Shown: positions 7,340-14,993 of the stretch, one piece after another
How the letters are laid out: each line of letters opens with the position of its first letter
How positions within the stretch are numbered: the first letter of the stretch is position 1
From: Streptomyces sp. NBC_00572
GTDB taxonomy: Bacteria > Actinomycetota > Actinomycetes > Streptomycetales > Streptomycetaceae
Assembly (NCBI RefSeq): GCF_026341815.1
Contig: NZ_JAPENX010000001.1
Location: forward strand, 4,278,001 to 4,342,000
Length of the DNA stretch: 64,000 bases
Reading direction: 5' to 3'
Translations under genes and position numbers: made by a program
The notes under the pieces: generated by a model
What the model saw: only the letters and a program-made list of their open reading frames with translations
Told to the model about the DNA's origin: nothing
Databases searched by the model: none

Positions 7340-9556
7340 CTAGAACGCGCCCCGCTCCATCCTCGCCAGAGCCGCCCGGCACACGGTCAGCAGCTTCTCG
7401 TCGAGGTGGATGTCATGGCTGCCCGAGGCGCCCTCGCGGGCGTTGTGACGGCGCCGACGGGTCAGCTCGGTGAGGATCACCAGCTGCGCCTCCGAGGCCG
7501 CCGGGCCCATCTCCGCCAGGCACTCGGCCACGTCCACGCGCGCGTGCCGGTTCTCCTCCCAGGCCGCGAGCAGCACCGGCAGGGTCGTCGCCGTGTCCCC
7601 GGACACCCGCCACAGGGCCGCGGCGCTGCGGACCCGCACCCACAGGTCCCGGGCCCCGAGACCCGGCAAGAGGGCGGAGGCCGTCGAGGCGGCGGCCGGG
7701 CCGATCTCACCGAGGGCCTGGGCGGCGGAGCACCAGTCCGCGCCCGAGGCGCCCGGCCGCAGCCACCGCTCCAGGGCCGGCAGGATCTCCCCCAGGTCGC
7801 CCTCGGCCGCCCACAGGGCGCGCGCCGCCGCCGTGGCGACCGTGGCCGATTCGGCGGTCAGGAGTCCGCGCATGTCCGGTACGGCCTTCTGCGCCGCGGG
7901 CCCGAAGGCGGCGAGGGTCCGCAGCGCGGCCTCGCGCACCCAGTCGCGCCGGTTCGACGGCGCCCCGCGCAGCACCCGCAGGACCTCCGGCACGGCCTGG
8001 GCGCCCCGCACGGCCGCGAGGGCGTACAACAGGGGCGCCGCCCGGTCGTAGAGCCGCTCGTCGAGCTCCACCTCGGCGAGCCGGCGCCGCAGCAGCGGCG
8101 CGAGCATCGCGGCGGAGGGCCCGAGGCCGTCCATGGCGTACAGCAGCTCGCGCCGCACCTCGCGCTCCTCCAGGGCGCGGGCGAGCAGCGGGACGGCGCG
8201 GGTGTCGCCCGCGCGCGCGAGCGCGAGGAGCGCCCCGTCGCGCCCGGACCGCCCGACGAAGCCGTGCTGTGGGCCGCTGCCGCCGCAGCCGCCCTGCCCG
8301 GCCTTCCTGGACCCGGTCTGCCCTGCCTGTCCTGCCTGCTTGGCCGACCCCGACCCCGACCCCGTGCCCTGTGCGGGCCCAAGGGCCTGCCCGGGACCCA
8401 CGCCCGTCGGGCCCCCGGCGAGGCGGGCGGCGAGCGCGTCGGCGGCGGGCGCGCCCAGCTCGAAGAGTCGCTCAAGGAACGAGGTCGCGGCCTCCCGGAG
8501 CCGCGGCTCCGGGTCGTGCAGCTGCGCGCCGACCAGCCGGACGACCTCCTCGTACCGTCCGCGCCAGATCCTTATCAACCCGCCACACAACCAGATCGCG
8601 TCCGAACGCTGCCCCCAGTCCGGGCTGCGCAGCTGCGCGAGGATCAGCGCGATGCGGTCGTCGACCCGGTCGTCGAGCGCCGCGTGCAGGGTCCGCAGCA
8701 GCTCCTCCGTCCAAGGAGCGGGACGCCCGGCGGCATGCTCCTCCAGGAGCTCGCGGACCTGGCCGATGAGGGTCGGGGTGGCGGCGCGCTCGGTTCCGGG
8801 AGCCACCGGCCCCTGTGCCGAGGTCCTGATCTCCTCCAGGAGTCCCGTCACCCACGGCACGATGTCGTCCGGGATGTCAGCGGGCGCGCAGCGCGCTCGC
8901 TGGGTGAGGGCCGCGAGCCGGAGCCCGGGGTCCTGGGCGGCGCGAGCGAGCCAGCCGAGCCAGTCGACGGTCTCGGCGCGCAGCGACGCGTGCCGCAGGG
9001 CGATCCGTCCGACGGCGGCGACCAGGGCGAGCCGTACCTCGGTGTCCCGCTCGACGGTGAGCCGTTCGCGCAGCAGGGTCAGCGCCCGCGCGGGCTCGGG
9101 GTGCAGCGAGGCGAGCGCGCAGGGCGCGGCGAGCCGCACCTCGGGGTCGGGGTCGGAGACGAGTCCCAGGAAGACGTCGGATCCCGCGGCGATCGCGGCG
9201 GCGGCCATCGCGTAGTTGGCGGCGGGGATGAACTCCCCGTCGTCGGGGTCGAGTTCGTCCAGTTCGTCGTCGTCGTCGAGTTCTATCCCGCCGATGCTGG
9301 TGAGCAGCTCGACGATGCAGCCCCGGTCCTGGACGGCGGGGTCGGCGACGAGTTCGAGGAGGAAGGGGATACAGGCGAGGGTGGAGTCGTAGACGTCGCC
9401 CTGATGGTGCACGGCCCCGTACATGCCGTCGAGGGCCGTCTCCCGTTCGGCGGGATCGGCGGAGGCGAGTCCGCGGAGCAGCTCCGGCACGTCGTCCGCG
9501 GGACCGTACGCGTGCCCCAACGAGGCCCAGTCGACCTCCTCGATCCCCGTCAGCAT
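7340..9556 (-). CDS. HEAT-repeat protein
   Basis: About 738 residues made almost entirely of paired helices of the HEAT/armadillo type, for example VRLAAPCALASLHPEPARALTLL-like units repeated through the chain. A low-complexity Gly/Gln/Ser insert (residues ~385-435) splits the array. Such solenoids are protein-binding scaffolds and no catalytic motif is visible. Start ATG 9556 (MLTGIEEVDW) has GGGGAAGG about 14 bases upstream; a GTG at 9610 would add 18 residues and cannot be excluded. Large HEAT proteins of this kind are frequent in Streptomyces and lack a known role. Confidence 0.8.
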   Translation of the reverse strand: MLTGIEEVDWASLGHAYGPADDVPELLRGLASADPAERETALDGMYGAVHHQGDVYDSTLACIPFLLELVADPAVQDRGCIVELLTSIGGIELDDDDELDELDPDDGEFIPAANYAMAAAAIAAGSDVFLGLVSDPDPEVRLAAPCALASLHPEPARALTLLRERLTVERDTEVRLALVAAVGRIALRHASLRAETVDWLGWLARAAQDPGLRLAALTQRARCAPADIPDDIVPWVTGLLEEIRTSAQGPVAPGTERAATPTLIGQVRELLEEHAAGRPAPWTEELLRTLHAALDDRVDDRIALILAQLRSPDWGQRSDAIWLCGGLIRIWRGRYEEVVRLVGAQLHDPEPRLREAATSFLERLFELGAPAADALAARLAGGPTGVGPGQALGPAQGTGSGSGSAKQAGQAGQTGSRKAGQGGCGGSGPQHGFVGRSGRDGALLALARAGDTRAVPLLARALEEREVRRELLYAMDGLGPSAAMLAPLLRRRLAEVELDERLYDRAAPLLYALAAVRGAQAVPEVLRVLRGAPSNRRDWVREAALRTLAAFGPAAQKAVPDMRGLLTAESATVATAAARALWAAEGDLGEILPALERWLRPGASGADWCSAAQALGEIGPAAASTASALLPGLGARDLWVRVRSAAALWRVSGDTATTLPVLLAAWEENRHARVDVAECLAEMGPAASEAQLVILTELTRRRRHNAREGASGSHDIHLDEKLLTVCRAALARMERGAF

Positions 9557-9704
9557 TTGCCAGGCCGCCTTCCCCGTGAGCCCTGTTGCCAGGCAGCAAG
9601 TGTGCACCACGTGACGGACAGCAAGGCCTTACCGGCAACACCCGGCGCGCGCAGACCCCGAGTTGCGGCCTCTTTGCGCCATGTACGGTGCGGAGCAGGG
9701 TAGT

Positions 9705-9717
9705 TGCACTCAGTGCA
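9705..9717. promoter_or_regulatory. Perfect 13-bp palindrome, possible operator
   Basis: TGCACTCAGTGCA is a perfect inverted repeat in the 288-bp gap (9557-9844) upstream of the HEAT-protein gene. It could be an operator for that gene, about 150 bp upstream of its start; the regulator is unknown. Confidence 0.35.
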
Positions 9718-9844
9718 CGACCCGGGGCGGTGCCGACGACGGCGCACCCCTCCGGCCGGACTCCCGGAGGCGGCGGCCCGGCACTCCGCCCCGACCCGCC
9801 GGGGCATCGGCTCTCCCTGCCGCCCGACCCGCCAGGGGATCGGT

Positions 9845-10957
9845 TCACCCCTCCGACCGGACCCGGACGAAGGTCGCGTTCTCCTGCCGCTGCCGCACCG
9901 CGAGCTGCCGCAGTTCGACGGGGAGCGGCGGGTCCACCCACCGCACCGGCCCGTGTTCGGGGTCCTGGGCGAGCGGCCCGGCGCGGTCGCCCGTCAGGGC
10001 GCCGACCTCGCGCGACTGCGCGGGGGTGAGCCGGGGCGAGGTGGTGGCCGTACGCCCGTCGGGGAGGCGTACGACCAGGGCCCGGGGCCGGTCGGGCGGG
10101 CCGATGACACCGAGCAGCACGCCGTCGCTCGTCTCCGTGTGCCGGATCTTCCGCCAGGCCCAGGTGGAGCCCGCCCGATAGGTGGAGGTCAGGGCCTTCG
10201 CGACGATCCCCTCGACCCCCGCGTCCCGCAGGTCGCGGAACCAGCAGCGCGCGATCTCCTCGTCCAGGGTGGCGAGCACCCGCTGGAGCGGCGGCTCGGC
10301 ATCGAGCAGGGCCGTACCGAGCAGCTCCCACCGGTCACGGAGCGGCAGACCCCGTACGTCGCGCCCCGGGACGGCGAGCAGGTCGAAGGCGATGTACGAG
10401 ACCGGAACCCCGGCGCGGGCCCGGTCGGCGGGAGAACGGAGCAGGTCGGTGAAGCTCAGCCGCCCCTCCCGGTAGGCGCACAGCTCGCCGTCGAGGACGA
10501 TCCCCGGCGGCAGCTGATCGCGCAGGTGCGCGGCGATCCCGGGGAACTCGGGAGCCAGGTCGCGGCGGGACCGGGACTGGAGGACGACCTTCCCGTCGTC
10601 GAGGACGAAGGCGAGCGCCCGGAACCCGTCCAGCTTGAGCGAGTACTGCAGCTCCCGGGGCGGTTCTCCTTGTACGGGGATCTCGTCGGCGGACCGGGGC
10701 CGCATGACGTCGACGGGAGGGCGGAGCACGACGTCGCCATGCCCGCGGGAGCGGGCCTCGTCCCGCTCTCGGCCCGGAGTGCCACCGAACGCCGCCTCGC
10801 CGCCCCGGCTCGGGGATCGGCTCGGGGATCGGCTCGGGGGGCGACCCGGGGCTCGGCCGCCCCCGCCCGAGGTCCGGCCGTCTCCGCTCGGGGCTCCTCC
10901 GCCCGCGCCCAGGGCCCCGTCACCGCCGCCAGGGCCGGGCGCCGGGCCCCCGCTCAT
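9845..10957 (-). CDS. ligD: ATP-dependent DNA ligase (LigD ligase domain as separate protein)
   Basis: A 370-residue ligase for bacterial non-homologous end joining. Motif I is YSLKLDGFRALA (adenylated Lys), followed by VLDGELCAY (motif III), YIAFDLLAV, GVEGIVAK (motif IV) and WRKIR (motif V), then an OB-fold. Residues 1-85 are low complexity (Gly, Pro, RSPSRSPSRG) and encoded by a tandemly repeated stretch near 10802-10860. The start ATG overlaps the stop of the upstream polymerase gene as ATGA, supporting the long N-terminus. In mycobacteria ligase and polymerase are one LigD protein; in Streptomyces they are split. No 3'-phosphoesterase domain is present. Confidence 0.9.
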   Translation of the reverse strand: MSGGPAPGPGGGDGALGAGGGAPSGDGRTSGGGGRAPGRPPSRSPSRSPSRGGEAAFGGTPGRERDEARSRGHGDVVLRPPVDVMRPRSADEIPVQGEPPRELQYSLKLDGFRALAFVLDDGKVVLQSRSRRDLAPEFPGIAAHLRDQLPPGIVLDGELCAYREGRLSFTDLLRSPADRARAGVPVSYIAFDLLAVPGRDVRGLPLRDRWELLGTALLDAEPPLQRVLATLDEEIARCWFRDLRDAGVEGIVAKALTSTYRAGSTWAWRKIRHTETSDGVLLGVIGPPDRPRALVVRLPDGRTATTSPRLTPAQSREVGALTGDRAGPLAQDPEHGPVRWVDPPLPVELRQLAVRQRQENATFVRVRSEG

Positions 10958-11850
10958 GGCACGTCCCCCGCCCGCTCGGGCGCGAAAAGTGGCGCGAGGA
11001 GGTCCCCGTACCGCTCAAGACGTGGCGCGATGTCATCCATGAGGAGGACGAGGGACTCGGAGTGCGCGGCGGCCCCGGCGCACTCCTCGACCTCCTCCCA
11101 CGTGACGGGTGCGGAGACCATGGGGAGGGGCCGTGCCCGCAGGGTGTAGGGGGTGGCGGTGGTCTTGGCGGCGGCGTTCTGGCTGTGGTCGACGAAGACC
11201 TTCCCGGTCCGCAGGGCCCGGGCCATCCGGTGCACGACGAGCCGCGGCAGCGCGGCCTCCGCCTCGACGGCGAGCGTGCGCGCGTACGCCGAGACGAGCG
11301 GGGAGGGCGTGGGCACCACCGGGACGAGCAGGTGCAGCCCCTTGGAGCCGGAGGTCTTGGCGAAGGCCTCCAGCCCGTCGCCGGCGAGCCGCTCGCGCAG
11401 GTGAAGGGCGACCCGACAGCACTCGACGACCGTCGCGGGGGCCCCGGGGTCGAGGTCGAACACGAGCCGGTCGGCGACGGCGGGGGAGGAGGCCCGCCAC
11501 TGGGGCGTGTGGAACTCGACGACGAGGTTCGCGGCCCACATCAGGGAGGCGAGGTCCTCGACGACCACCTGCCGGGCCCGGGGGTCCTCGGAGCGGGGTA
11601 CGGGGGCGGTCCTCACCCAGGAGGGTGTGCCGGGCGGCGGATTCTTGGTGAAGAAGAGCTGCCCGTCGGGACCGTCCGGATAGCGCAGGAACGACACCGG
11701 GCGATCGCGCAGATGCGGGAGGATCGCGGCCCCGACGGTCGCGTAGTAGTGGAGCAGCTCGCCCTTGGTGGTTCCGGTGACCGGGTGGAGCACCTTGTCC
11801 AGGTTGCTGAGCGCCAGGCGCCGCCCCTCCACCTCCGTGAGAGGCGTCAT
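10954..11850 (-). CDS. LigD-type NHEJ polymerase/primase
   Basis: A 298-residue archaeo-eukaryotic primase-fold polymerase of the LigD POL type, which fills or extends ends held by Ku. Visible features are NLDKVLHPVTGTTKGELLHYY at the N-terminus (split here: NLDKVLHP and TKGELLHYY), the acidic metal site DRLVFDLDPG, TSGSKGLHLLVP and RTGKVFVDHSQN. Start ATG 11850 (MTPLTEVEGRR) matches the usual N-terminus. It is transcribed with the ligase gene (ATGA overlap) and divergently from ku, with 73 bp between the two starts. Confidence 0.92.
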   Translation of the reverse strand: MTPLTEVEGRRLALSNLDKVLHPVTGTTKGELLHYYATVGAAILPHLRDRPVSFLRYPDGPDGQLFFTKNPPPGTPSWVRTAPVPRSEDPRARQVVVEDLASLMWAANLVVEFHTPQWRASSPAVADRLVFDLDPGAPATVVECCRVALHLRERLAGDGLEAFAKTSGSKGLHLLVPVVPTPSPLVSAYARTLAVEAEAALPRLVVHRMARALRTGKVFVDHSQNAAAKTTATPYTLRARPLPMVSAPVTWEEVEECAGAAAHSESLVLLMDDIAPRLERYGDLLAPLFAPERAGDVP

Positions 11851-11923
11851 ACGATGAGAATCCCACGATTCGCGACAAATCGGCGATGACGAAACGTCCT
11901 GATCCGACCCGAAGGGAACACCC

Positions 11924-12994
11924 GTGCGATCCATCTGGAACGGCGCCATATCCTTCGGCCTGGTCAGCATCCCGATCAAGCTGGTGAACGCCACCGAGAG
12001 CCGGTCCGTCTCCTTCCGTCAGATCCACACCGAGGACGGCGGCCGGGTCCGCTACAAGAAGGTGTGCGAGCTCGACGGCGAAGAGGTCCCCCAGGCGGAG
12101 ATCGGCAAGGCGTACGAGGACGCCGACGGGACCATGATCCCGATCACCGAGGAGGACCTGGCCGCACTGCCGCTCCCCACGGCGAAGACGATCGAGATCG
12201 TCGCCTTCGTGCCGGCCGGCGACATCGACCCGCTGCAGATGGACGCCGCGTACTACCTCTCGGCGAACGGCGTCCCGGCGGCCAAGCCGTACACCCTGCT
12301 CCGCGAGGCGCTGAAGCGCAGCGAGAAGGTGGCCGTGGCGAAGTACGCCCTCAGGGGGCGGGAACGCCTGGGGATGCTCCGGGTCGTGGACGACGTGATC
12401 GCCATGCACGGCCTGCTCTGGCCGGACGAGATCCGCGCGCCGGAGGGCGTGGCCCCGGAGAACCCGGTGAGCGTACGGGACGCCGAACTCGACCTGGCGG
12501 ACGCCCTGATGGCCACCCTGGGCGAGGTCGACATGAGCACCCTCCACGACGACTACCGCACGGCGGTGGAGGAGATGATCGCGGCCAAGGCGGAGGGCGG
12601 CGAGGGCGTCGCGGCCCCGACGGAGGGCGAGGAGCCCGGCGGGGGCCAGGTCATCGACCTGATGGCGGCCCTGGAGAACAGCGTCAGGGCGGCGAAGGAG
12701 GCCCGGGGCGAGACGCGGGAGGTCGCGGAGGTCACCCCCCTGAAGCCGCGCGCCGGTACCCCGAAGGCGACGGACGCGAAGAAGTCGACGGCGAAGACGG
12801 CGGCGAAGAAGGCGACGGCCGCCACCCACAAGTCGACGTCGGCGAAGAAGGCGACGGCGAAGACCCCGACGAAGTCGACGGCGAAGACAACGGCGAAGTC
12901 GACGGCGAAGACGGCCAAGTCGACGACGGCCAAGAAGGCTCCCGCCAGGAAGACCCCGGCCAAGAAGGCGACTCCGCGCAAGCGCACCGCCTGA
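11924..12994 (+). CDS. ku: Ku, NHEJ DNA-end-binding protein, with Lys-rich tail
   Basis: A 356-residue homodimeric bacterial Ku. Residues 1-250 form the Ku core (MRSIWNGAISFGLVSIPIKL, YKKVCELDGEEV, AYYLSANG, KYALRGRERL). The last ~110 residues are a Lys/Ala/Thr-rich H1-like tail of AKKSTAKT-type repeats, which in actinobacterial Ku proteins contributes to DNA binding. Start GTG 11924 follows GAAGGGAA. It binds broken ends and recruits the ligase and polymerase encoded divergently; a strong terminator follows. Confidence 0.95.
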   Translation: MRSIWNGAISFGLVSIPIKLVNATESRSVSFRQIHTEDGGRVRYKKVCELDGEEVPQAEIGKAYEDADGTMIPITEEDLAALPLPTAKTIEIVAFVPAGDIDPLQMDAAYYLSANGVPAAKPYTLLREALKRSEKVAVAKYALRGRERLGMLRVVDDVIAMHGLLWPDEIRAPEGVAPENPVSVRDAELDLADALMATLGEVDMSTLHDDYRTAVEEMIAAKAEGGEGVAAPTEGEEPGGGQVIDLMAALENSVRAAKEARGETREVAEVTPLKPRAGTPKATDAKKSTAKTAAKKATAATHKSTSAKKATAKTPTKSTAKTTAKSTAKTAKSTTAKKAPARKTPAKKATPRKRTA

Positions 12995-13031
12995 GCGGCT
13001 CACGAAGGGCCACGACACGGCCGAACTCACC

Positions 13032-13063
13032 GAAGCCCCCCGGAATCCGTTCCGGGGGGCTTC
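13032..13063 (+). terminator. Terminator after ku
   Basis: A perfect 14-bp stem (GAAGCCCCCCGGAA paired with its complement) with a TCCG loop lies 38 bp after the ku stop. There is no long T run, as is usual in Streptomyces. Confidence 0.8.
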
Positions 13064-13211
13064 TCGCTGTCCGCCCCCGCCCCAGGGGATGGGGCGCCGC
13101 GCCAACTAGTCGAATAGCGGACACAGTTCACTGTCCTTCGGACAACAGATGGTCAAATTCTTGTTGCAGACCTGTCAAACGGCTCTCTTCGCTGGCACGC
13201 TCACAGCCGCA

Positions 13212-13238
13212 CCACCCCCACCACCCCCACCACCCCCA
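13212..13238. repeat. Three tandem CCACCCCCA units in the protease 5' region
   Basis: A 9-bp unit repeated three times, followed by more C-rich sequence up to 13264, within the 223-bp gap before the metalloprotease start. Being almost pure C on the mRNA strand, it should be an unstructured leader segment. Confidence 0.6.
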
Positions 13239-13286
13239 CGATCCCCAAACCCCCCACCCCCCACGCTTTTCAGCGAAGGAGCCCGC

Positions 13287-14894
13287 GTGACTCGCCAGCA
13301 GTCCTCGCACCGCCGTACCGCCGTCACCACCGCCCTGATCGCATCGGCCGCCATGGTCGTCGTCGGAGTCCAGACCGGATCCGCCAGCGCCGATGCCCAG
13401 CGTGAGGCCGGCGCCACGGCGCTCGTGCTCTCCGGTTCCCAGCGCGCCGCCGCCGTCCAGGAGGCCCAGGCCGGAGCCGCCGGGACGGCCAGGGCCATCG
13501 GCCTCGGCGGCCGGGAGAAGCTCGTCGTCCGGGACGTCGTCAAGGACGCCGACGGCGCTGTGCACACGCGCTACGAGCGCACCTACGAGGGCCTTCCCGT
13601 CCTCGGCGGCGACCTCGTCGTGCACCAGAAGAAGAACGGCACGCGCGCCACCACGAAGGCGACCGACGCCCGGATATCCGTGGCGAGCACGGCCGCCGCC
13701 GTCACGGCCACGACCGCGGGCAAGTCCGCCGCGGCGTCCTCCGACGCGCGGTCCGCCGCCCCCGCCTCGTCCCGCAAGGTGATCTGGGCGGCCACCGGCA
13801 AGCCGGTCCTCGCCTGGGAGACGACCGTCACGGGCGTCCAGGCCGACGGCACCCCGAGCCGGCGCCACGTCATCACCGACGCGACCTCGGGCAAGGAGCT
13901 GTACTCCTACGAGGCGATCGAGACGGGCACCGGCAACACCCAGTACAGCGGCAGCGTCACTCTCGGCACCGCCCCCTCGTTCACCCTCACGGACACCGCG
14001 CGTGGCGGCCACAAGACGTACGACCTGAACGGCGGCACCAACGGCACCGGCTCGCTGCTCACCAACAGCACCGACACCTGGGGCAACGGCCTGGCCACCA
14101 ACCGGGAGACCGCCGCCGCCGACGCCCACTACGGCGCAGCCGTCACCTGGGACTTCTACAAGAACGAGCTCGGCCGCAACGGCATCCGCGGCGACGGCGT
14201 CGCCGCCTACTCCCGCGTCCACTACGGCAACGCGTACGTCAACGCCTTCTGGGACGACTCCTGCTTCTGCATGACGTACGGCGACGGCACCGGCAACCTC
14301 AAGCCGCTGACCTCCCTCGACGTCGCGGGCCACGAGATGTCCCACGGCCTGACGGCCTCCACCGCCAACCTGCGCTACAACAGTGAGTCCGGCGGCCTCA
14401 ACGAGGCCACCTCCGACATCTTCGGCACCTCGGTCGAGTTCTACGCGGCCAACGCCACGGACACCGGCGACTACCTCATCGGCGAGAAGATCGACATCCG
14501 CGGCAACGGCACCCCGCTCCGCTACATGGACAAGCCGAGCCGCGACGGCAACTCCGCCGACTACTGGTCGAAGTCGGTCGGCCGTCTGGACGTCCACTAC
14601 TCCTCGGGCCCGGCCAACCACTTCTTCTTCCTGCTGTCCGAGGGCAGCGGCGCCAAGACGATCAACGGCGTCTCCTACAACTCCCCGACCAGCGACGGCT
14701 CCACCCTCACGGGCATCGGCCGTGCCAAGGCCTACAAGATCTGGTACAAGGCCCTCTCCACCTACATGACCTCCTCCACCAACTACGCCGGCGCCCGCAC
14801 GGCCACCCTCTCCGCGGCCACCGACCTGTACGGTGCGGGCAGCGCCGAGTACACGGCGGTCGCGAAGGCGTGGACGGCGATCAACGTCAAGTAA
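13287..14894 (+). CDS. Secreted M4 (thermolysin-type) neutral metalloprotease
   Basis: A 535-residue preproprotein. Start GTG 13287 follows a good GAAGGAG site. A signal peptide (two Arg, then a hydrophobic stretch ending VQTGSASADA) is followed by a FTP-type propeptide (residues ~35-200) that acts as chaperone and inhibitor, then the catalytic domain. The zinc site is HEMSH in VAGHEMSHGLTAST, the third ligand Glu is in GGLNEATSD, and the catalytic His is in SGPANHFFFLLSEG. It ends shortly after the M4 C-terminal helices. It degrades extracellular proteins during nutrient scavenging. Confidence 0.95.
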   Translation: MTRQQSSHRRTAVTTALIASAAMVVVGVQTGSASADAQREAGATALVLSGSQRAAAVQEAQAGAAGTARAIGLGGREKLVVRDVVKDADGAVHTRYERTYEGLPVLGGDLVVHQKKNGTRATTKATDARISVASTAAAVTATTAGKSAAASSDARSAAPASSRKVIWAATGKPVLAWETTVTGVQADGTPSRRHVITDATSGKELYSYEAIETGTGNTQYSGSVTLGTAPSFTLTDTARGGHKTYDLNGGTNGTGSLLTNSTDTWGNGLATNRETAAADAHYGAAVTWDFYKNELGRNGIRGDGVAAYSRVHYGNAYVNAFWDDSCFCMTYGDGTGNLKPLTSLDVAGHEMSHGLTASTANLRYNSESGGLNEATSDIFGTSVEFYAANATDTGDYLIGEKIDIRGNGTPLRYMDKPSRDGNSADYWSKSVGRLDVHYSSGPANHFFFLLSEGSGAKTINGVSYNSPTSDGSTLTGIGRAKAYKIWYKALSTYMTSSTNYAGARTATLSAATDLYGAGSAEYTAVAKAWTAINVK

Positions 14895-14993
14895 CAACGG
14901 CGGCGATCAACGTCGAGCAACACCGGGGGCGCCCGGCGGGAATGACCCGCCGGGCGCCCACTCGGTCGCGGCGAAGGCTGCCGTCCTCGTCCG

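Noticed and set aside
10800..10860. Possible CRISPR-like or regulatory repeat array
   Set aside because: The repeats are short, contiguous and in frame within the ligase N-terminus, encoding RSPSRSPS; there are no spacers.
12775..12990. Separate histone H1-like gene after ku
   Set aside because: The Lys/Ala/Thr-rich stretch is in frame with ku and has no start of its own; it is the Ku tail.
13117..13140. Hairpin-like GGACA/TGTCC before the metalloprotease
   Set aside because: Only five paired bases with a long loop; too weak to report as an operator or terminator.
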